A stretch of 64,000 nucleotides of DNA. It comes from Trebonia sp963811335 (GTDB lineage Bacteria; Actinomycetota; Actinomycetes; Streptosporangiales; Streptosporangiaceae). The position numbers were made by a program, and so were the translations under genes. The notes beneath the pieces are model-generated. The model had not been told where the DNA came from and did not search any database. It was given only the letters and a program-made list of their open reading frames with translations. The stretch covers positions 59,329-123,328 of the forward strand of contig CAWERB010000024.1 of NCBI GenBank assembly GCA_963811335.1, given 5' to 3'. Positions 59,404 through 64,000 of this stretch are shown here, in pieces (positions within the stretch are counted from its first letter, which is position 1; the number at the start of each line of letters is the position of its first letter).

Positions 59404-60138
59404 ATGACAAGGGACCGCGCCCGCAAGCAGTCGATCCGCGCGAGGATGACCGCCAGCGGAGAGCCCTATAGCGTGGCCGCGCGCAAGCTCGCCGGCGACG
59501 CTGAACCTGGCGATGCCGCAGCCGTCTCCGTACTCCGTGACCGTATAGATGCGACGTTGGCCGCTCCGAACGCGCGGATCCACGTTCGTTCTGAAACGAA
59601 CCTCGGAACCCGCAGGGACCTGCCCGCGAGACTCGCCCGGTTTACCAGCGCTCTTGCAGGGAGGCGCATGGCGCCAGGCATGCGGGCATCCACTACCGGC
59701 GGCCTGCTGGGAGCAGGTTTCAGCGAACCGCCGGCGGGCCGGTACCAGATTTACTGGGGCGGCGGATATGCCACGGTCGTCACCGGCGGCCGGCAATTCT
59801 TCGGGCGACCCGGCGAGCCTGTCGAGGAGCATCCCACGACAGACAGCGACGCCTGGGAGGATTCGCTCCTGGAACCGCTGGAAGACATGCGCGGCGCGGC
59901 CAGCGCCCGGTTCAGCGGCGAGGATATCGTCCGGGCTACGCCATGTCAGATGATCACCGCCGTGACAGGCTCACGCGAGTTCACGGTCTGGGTAGACGAC
60001 GTCTACATCAGGCGGATCAGGGAGAAAACCGCATGGCCAAGCCTCCTGGGGAAGATCAAGGCAGAAGTGACATTTGAGCTGTGGGACTTCGGCGCTGCCG
60101 AGGCGCTCGACTGGTCCAGGTTCCCGGGCCCCCGGTAA
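59404..60138 (+). CDS. Hypothetical protein with N-terminal Arg-rich helical motif
   Basis: 244 aa. The first 30 residues (RKQSIRARMTASGEPYSVAA) form a motif found at the N-terminus of many unrelated actinobacterial proteins of unknown role. The rest includes YQIYWGGGYATVVTGGRQFF and EFTVWVDDVYIRRIREKTAW, probably mixed alpha/beta, with no known family. No signal peptide or TM. Confidence 0.7.
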   Translation: MTRDRARKQSIRARMTASGEPYSVAARKLAGDAEPGDAAAVSVLRDRIDATLAAPNARIHVRSETNLGTRRDLPARLARFTSALAGRRMAPGMRASTTGGLLGAGFSEPPAGRYQIYWGGGYATVVTGGRQFFGRPGEPVEEHPTTDSDAWEDSLLEPLEDMRGAASARFSGEDIVRATPCQMITAVTGSREFTVWVDDVYIRRIREKTAWPSLLGKIKAEVTFELWDFGAAEALDWSRFPGPR

Positions 60139-60296
60139 GTGCCCAGCCCTCGGGATGGCGTCCTCCGCGCGGACACAGGACTGATATTAGCGGCCAGAAT
60201 TGGCTATCTTGCGCGGGGTTCCTGCGGCGGATTCACGATCGACAAAGGGACAATAGTCGGCAGGGAAGACTGAGCTTTGCAGTCGGTCTCGTCGTG

Positions 60297-61073
60297 TCAC
60301 CGCGCGAGGTGGGCGACCCAGATTTCCTCCACCGGCCACCGGCGTGCCCAGTCTGCGGTCGCCAGCTGGTAGTAGGGGTGGTCGGTGGCATCGGGCGGGG
60401 CGTAGATCTCGCGCAGGTCGTCGATGGCGAAGCCGCTGGCCCGCAATGTCGCGATCCATTCCCCGTGGCCGGGATGGAACTCCACGCCGCCCTCGGCGGT
60501 GACCAGCCGGCGCGTCTCCCGCTGCGGGCGGAGCAGTTCCCGGCGGGCGGGCCCGGGCGGTTCCGGACTGCACACGGCGGCCAGGACGCTGATGGTGTGG
60601 AATACCAGCCGCCCGCCGGGCCGCAGCAGCCGGGCTGCCTCGGGAACCCAGCGGGCCGGATCGCACCACAAGCTGGCGCCGCACTCCGATATGGCCAGGT
60701 CGAAGCTGCCGGACGGCAGCGGGACATCGCCCGCGTCCGCCTCGATGAGCGGGAAGAAGATGCCGGAGCGCTGCTGGCAGCGCCGCGCGGTGGCGAGCTG
60801 GGCCGGGGTGAGGTCGACCCCGGCCGGCCGGGCTCCCCGCCTGGCCAGCCAGGCGGAGAAGTACGCGGTCCCGCAGCCGAGCTCGACCACGTCCAGGCCG
60901 GCGACGTCACCGAGCACGCCGAGCTGCCGCTCGGGCACGTTGAAGATGCCCCAGGTGATGTCCTCGGCGGCCCAGGCCCGGTCAGCGTGCTCATCGCCGT
61001 ACTCGCGGTTGGCCTGGGTCCACAGGTCCCGGTTGGCAGCCGTCTCGGCTGCCATATCCCTAGCGTCAGCCAT
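60297..61073 (-). CDS. Class I SAM-dependent methyltransferase
   Basis: 258 aa. DITWGIFNVPERQLGVLGD, motif I VVELGCGTAYFSAWLA, motif II GVDLTPAQL, EADAGDVPLPSGSFDLAISE, and ARLLRPGGRLVFHT (post-motif). Ubiquinone/menaquinone-methylase-like fold; substrate unknown. ATG 61073 begins the conserved block; the 61178 frame is longer. Remnants of a related gene lie at 56.1-56.4 kb. Confidence 0.92.
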   Translation of the reverse strand: MADARDMAAETAANRDLWTQANREYGDEHADRAWAAEDITWGIFNVPERQLGVLGDVAGLDVVELGCGTAYFSAWLARRGARPAGVDLTPAQLATARRCQQRSGIFFPLIEADAGDVPLPSGSFDLAISECGASLWCDPARWVPEAARLLRPGGRLVFHTISVLAAVCSPEPPGPARRELLRPQRETRRLVTAEGGVEFHPGHGEWIATLRASGFAIDDLREIYAPPDATDHPYYQLATADWARRWPVEEIWVAHLAR

Positions 61074-61211
61074 CCTGCCCCGCCAATCACGACGCCCGGT
61101 GCATGCCGGCATCCCAACTTTGAACGAAGCCGATGCGCGGCCACTCACACACTCACACTGAGTGAGCCATCCGGACAAGAGCCAGGCGCCGGAACTGCCG
61201 ATATGTACTCT

Positions 61212-61736
61212 TCAGGTAGCTGCAAGAACCATGCCGAAGTGCAGCGCGAAGGGCAGCAGCTGGCCAGCCAGAGCATTCTGGCCCTGGTCGGTGGCGAGTT
61301 GGCGCAGGTCGCGCTGGAAGCGCCGGATCCGCATGGCCAGCCGCTCCCCTGCGTCGGTGCGCTGACCATGGTGGAACCTGTGCAGCCAGCCGTTGCTGAC
61401 AGCGTCGTGCACGATCTCTTCCCGCGCACGGGACAGGACCTGCGCCATCCGCGGAGTTAGCGACTGGATGGTTGCCGGCTGGGCACCGTCGGACGCCGCG
61501 CTCAGCAACGTTCTCTCATGCGACAGCAGGGTGGCTCGCTGCTGCGCGGTTGCTTCTGGACGCAGCAGCCATCCGGCCTGGTCGCCCTCATACTCCTCGA
61601 CGGCCAGCATGCCGCGCGCGGACAAGTCGATGAGGGTCGCGGCGATGTCCCCGATGATCACGCGCCCGAGCAGCACCACGCCGAGCTGTCCGGGCCGGAT
61701 CCCGTCGGGCGGGACTGGTATGGCACCGTCTGGCAT
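61212..61736 (-). CDS. DUF2207-like cytosolic domain protein
   Basis: 174 aa. PPDGIRPGQLGVVLLGRVII and IAATLIDLSARGMLAVEEYE match the cytosolic part of DUF2207 (YciQ-like) membrane proteins, and ALAGQLLPFALHFGM its end, but TM helices and the extracytoplasmic part are absent. Either a stand-alone winged-helix-like version or a truncated derivative. Function unknown. Confidence 0.65.
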   Translation of the reverse strand: MPDGAIPVPPDGIRPGQLGVVLLGRVIIGDIAATLIDLSARGMLAVEEYEGDQAGWLLRPEATAQQRATLLSHERTLLSAASDGAQPATIQSLTPRMAQVLSRAREEIVHDAVSNGWLHRFHHGQRTDAGERLAMRIRRFQRDLRQLATDQGQNALAGQLLPFALHFGMVLAAT

Positions 61737-61982
61737 GCCGGAATGCTAACCGACCTGGAACAGTCAAGCCATATGCCAGCGCAGTATGCCAAATGCCCCA
61801 TCTAAGATCTCCGGTCGAAGCTCGCAGGTAATGATCGTTACGGAGCCAGAGCTGGTGCAGGGGACCGGGGCATCACAATGCGCAGGAACCCGCAGCTCAC
61901 CGCGGCTGTCAGTGCCTTCTTCTCGCGCCGGCGCCGCTATGGGATTCGGCCTTAACATGGATGCAGCGGCGGCAGGAGTGGC

Positions 61983-62741
61983 ATGCAGTTCATCGAATCG
62001 AGCATGATCGGGCTTCGATCGGCGGTTACCACCTTTACCCGCCAGGCGACGCCATTGAGGTTCGTTCTCTTCCCGATGGTGCACGTGGGAGAGCAGCAGT
62101 TCTACGACGAAGTCGCGGCCCGTGCCCGGTTGTGCCAGGTTATCGTGGCCGAGGGTACTCCCTCTCAGTTCGTGCCCGCGCAGGAATGGATGGCGCGGCA
62201 GCGCCGGGGTCCCTTCGTCGACCAGGTGGCCGCGCTGCGGCTGGAGAGCCTGGGCGTGCCGGTGTGCTGGGAGGCGGCGCCGGATGACCGGCCGAAAAAC
62301 GAGCCGGGCAGCCGGCGTAATCCCCGAACAGGCAAGCGGGATGGGTACAGGTCCGGTAACCGGCCGAAATCGCCCGCCGAGGACCTCATGTCCCGCGTGA
62401 CGGATGTTGCCGGGGCCGTCACCCTCGGGCTCGCGAGAAAGTTCATCGACCCCAGGATCCTGGGTAGCGTCGACCAGGCGGAAACCTACGACGAGAGCGC
62501 GGGAAACCTGACCGGGGGCTGGTTCGACCGGAACTTTGAATACAACGTCAGGACCATACGAGATGCGCGCCTGATGGTCAGGCTGGATGAGATGCACCGC
62601 GATCGCGCCGCCGAGCCGGCCAGCGTGGGCGTTGTATTCGGCGCGGCCCATATGCCGGCGGCCGCCGCCCATCTTTGCGGCAAGCTCGGCTACATCGCGG
62701 CGGACTCCGAATGGCTTACCGTCGCCCACGGCAGGTCCTGA
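61983..62741 (+). CDS. TraB/PrgY/GumN-like domain protein
   Basis: 252 aa. RFVLFPMVHVGEQQFYDEVA near the N-terminus and VIVAEGTPSQ, and VVFGAAHMPAAAAHL near the C-terminus, are the two halves of the TraB/TIKI-like metalloprotease-related fold (His and Glu in HVG...EG; GAAHM). A basic insertion (RKP-rich) lies between. No signal peptide. Function in bacteria is poorly known. Start at ATG 61983. Confidence 0.7.
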   Translation: MQFIESSMIGLRSAVTTFTRQATPLRFVLFPMVHVGEQQFYDEVAARARLCQVIVAEGTPSQFVPAQEWMARQRRGPFVDQVAALRLESLGVPVCWEAAPDDRPKNEPGSRRNPRTGKRDGYRSGNRPKSPAEDLMSRVTDVAGAVTLGLARKFIDPRILGSVDQAETYDESAGNLTGGWFDRNFEYNVRTIRDARLMVRLDEMHRDRAAEPASVGVVFGAAHMPAAAAHLCGKLGYIAADSEWLTVAHGRS

Positions 62742-63103
62742 GCCGACGCCGTCACCCCGGCACCCCGGCATCACAGCCGCCGGCCCACTCCGAGATGGCG
62801 TCCGCCAAGCCCGGATACCCTTCATCACGCTAACTGGCCGTTCACTGACCTGAGCCAACTCAGCTGGCCACCCATCCCAACGACTCCTTCGCCAGCCTTC
62901 CGCTGACTCGTGGCGCTGACGGACGAGCTCAGCGCGCAAGGCGATCGGGCTACACGGAATACAGATCCGGAACTTCTGCGCGTACGCGCCACGTTCCGCA
63001 GCCCGAGCGTCGGCCATAAATATTAAGCGTTATGGGCGACTTGTGATCTGGCTGGCGGATCGTGGCCTGGCGTGGCCAAGGCTCAGCTTGCGCCGGTTCG
63101 GCG
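62742..63103. other. 362-bp region without a supported gene
   Basis: Between the TraB-like gene and the tetR stop. The long minus-strand frame running through it is antisense to the TraB-like gene and lacks domain-like features. I see no repeats or hairpins of note. Confidence 0.4.
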
Positions 63104-63718
63104 TTAGGGCTGCGGGAGGGCCAGTGCCCGGTGCCAGTACCCGGTGACCGACCGGCGGAGCCGTTCTGTGTCGACGGCCGGGGAGTCGACTAGGCGCTGC
63201 AGTCCGATCCCGCGGAGCTGCGCGAGGACGGCGACCGCGACGTCCTCGGCGGTAGCGTCTGGGCGGATGGTGCCGTCGGTGATCCCGGCGGCGATGTCCT
63301 GGCGCAGGTCGGAGCGGAATGCCTCGTCCCGCTCACGGAAGATCGCGGCCAGGTCTGCCGCCGTGGCGGCCTCGGCCCACAGGAGCAGGAAGGCCCGGTT
63401 GGGCATCCGCAGCTGGCCGAGCGCCCCGATGTAGCCGTCGATCAGCCGCAGGAGCCGGCCGAGGCCGGGCGGCGCGCCGTCGAGCCCGGGCACGAACCCG
63501 CTCTGGGTCGCGTGGGCCAGGCGCTGCAGGAGCGCCTGCCTGGACCCGAAGTAGTGGGTGGCGAGCCCGCGGCTGTACCCGGCCCGCTCGCCGACGCGGG
63601 CCAGCGTCAGCGAGTGGACCCCCTCCTCGATGACTAGTTCGGCGGCGGCGTTGAGCAGGGCGGTCTCGGCCTGGTCGCGGCGCTGCTGCTGGGTGCGGCG
63701 TGGGGTGGTCATGGGCAT
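63104..63718 (-). CDS. TetR-family transcriptional regulator
   Basis: About 204 aa. N-terminal HTH: ALLNAAAELVIEEGVHSLTL, RVGERAGYSRGLATHYFGSR (recognition helix), then an all-helical ligand domain (FLLLWAEAATAADLAAIFRE; IGLQRLVDSPAV). Starts at ATG 63718 or 63712. The perfect palindrome 63730-63755 directly upstream is almost certainly its own operator. The regulated divergent gene, if any, is beyond the window. Confidence 0.92.
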   Translation of the reverse strand: MPMTTPRRTQQQRRDQAETALLNAAAELVIEEGVHSLTLARVGERAGYSRGLATHYFGSRQALLQRLAHATQSGFVPGLDGAPPGLGRLLRLIDGYIGALGQLRMPNRAFLLLWAEAATAADLAAIFRERDEAFRSDLRQDIAAGITDGTIRPDATAEDVAVAVLAQLRGIGLQRLVDSPAVDTERLRRSVTGYWHRALALPQP

Positions 63719-63729
63719 GAGGCTATAAC

Positions 63730-63755
63730 ATACTTGCCGGCCAGCCGGCAAGTAT
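63730..63755. promoter_or_regulatory. TetR-type palindromic operator
   Basis: ATACTTGCCGGC at 63730-63741 and its exact complement GCCGGCAAGTAT at 63744-63755, 2-bp spacer, 12 bp before the tetR start. Perfect symmetry and position indicate autoregulation. Confidence 0.85.
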
Positions 63756-64000
63756 ATCAGGCTGGCCGCGAGTGCTCAGCGTCGCGCCGCGGTGATGGCT
63801 GCCATCCGGGCGCCGAGTCGGCTCCCGGGCATGGATCCGCGGACGTCTCGCACTGCATCGCGTGATCGGTGCCGTCTTGCGGGACGCGCACACTTCCGCC
63901 TGATATGCAGCGCTATGAGACCCATGGCTCTCATCAGATGAACGCGCAGATCGGGTCGATCGGGCATCGCGGGCCGGGGTCGACACGGTAGCGATGAGCA
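63756..64000. other. 245-bp window end without a supported gene
   Basis: Frames are short on both strands; nothing convincing begins or ends here. Confidence 0.4.

Noticed and set aside
61764..63017. 417-codon minus-strand frame through the TraB-like gene and the following gap
   Set aside because: No recognisable domain; the plus strand carries the TraB/GumN motifs over most of it.
63776..63967. 63-codon minus-strand frame at the window end
   Set aside because: Arg-rich composition typical of random GC-rich frames, no family resemblance, no convincing ribosome site.

Overview
The window is high-GC DNA with GTG/TTG starts and dense 4-bp stop/start overlaps. Its gene content is actinobacterial: a DevR/DevS (DosR/DosS) pair, an Acg-type nitroreductase-like protein, an Rv1733c-like membrane protein, an HPF with two C-terminal domains, DUF1918 and a CtpF-like ATPase. 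It most resembles a soil or environmental actinomycete with a large hypoxia/dormancy regulon. No tRNA, rRNA, CRISPR array or transposase gene was recognised.

Layout. (1) 1-8.5 kb, minus strand: a tightly coupled chemosensory operon, read as REC - HEAT-repeat membrane protein - processive GT2 glycosyltransferase - MCP2 - MCP1 - CheW - hybrid CheA - CheB (cut by the window edge). All seven junctions are 4-bp ATGA/GTGA overlaps. The two MCPs share an 820-bp block that appears identical. (2) 8.6-14.9 kb, minus: a peptide/nickel-type ABC importer (solute-binding lipoprotein, a single ORF carrying both permeases, two ATPases) and a universal stress protein. (3) 15.0-24.4 kb: two P-type ATPases, a flavodoxin, a membrane protein, a polysaccharide deacetylase lipoprotein, an ArsR regulator and an ArsP-like permease. 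Several of these carry frameshifts. (4) 24.5-30.1 kb: an MFS transporter, a zinc-ribbon protein, a large GT2 synthase and a GH26-like lipoprotein. (5) 30.3-52.4 kb: the dormancy core. It holds the Acg-like protein, SQR/TusE/DsrE2 sulfur genes, HPF/DUF779/ALDH, a hydrogenase-maturation protease, DUF1918, a PII protein, a PPi-type phosphofructokinase, PPDK, Hsp20, CBS proteins, an Rv1733c-like protein, GAPDH, universal stress proteins, DevS, a CoA-transferase, a PNPOx-like protein and DevR. (6) 52.4-64 kb: mixed accessory genes and gene remnants, ending with a TetR gene and its palindromic operator.

How it works together. DevS keeps the spacing of its presumed haem His (H138) and phospho-acceptor His (H384) exactly as in mycobacterial DosS, and DevR is a close DosR match. 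Upstream of about a dozen transcription units I find copies of GGGNC-N4-GNCCC, usually in pairs whose centres lie 22-23 bp apart. The island therefore looks like a regulon packed next to its own two-component system. Its output combines PPi-linked glycolysis, sulfide/persulfide handling, ribosome hibernation, chaperoning and stress proteins.

Most unusual non-coding signal: two AT-rich elements of exactly 103 bp (21677-21779 and 37253-37355, opposite orientation). They have matching ends built on TTTACCGGTAAA and a variable centre, and no family I recognise.
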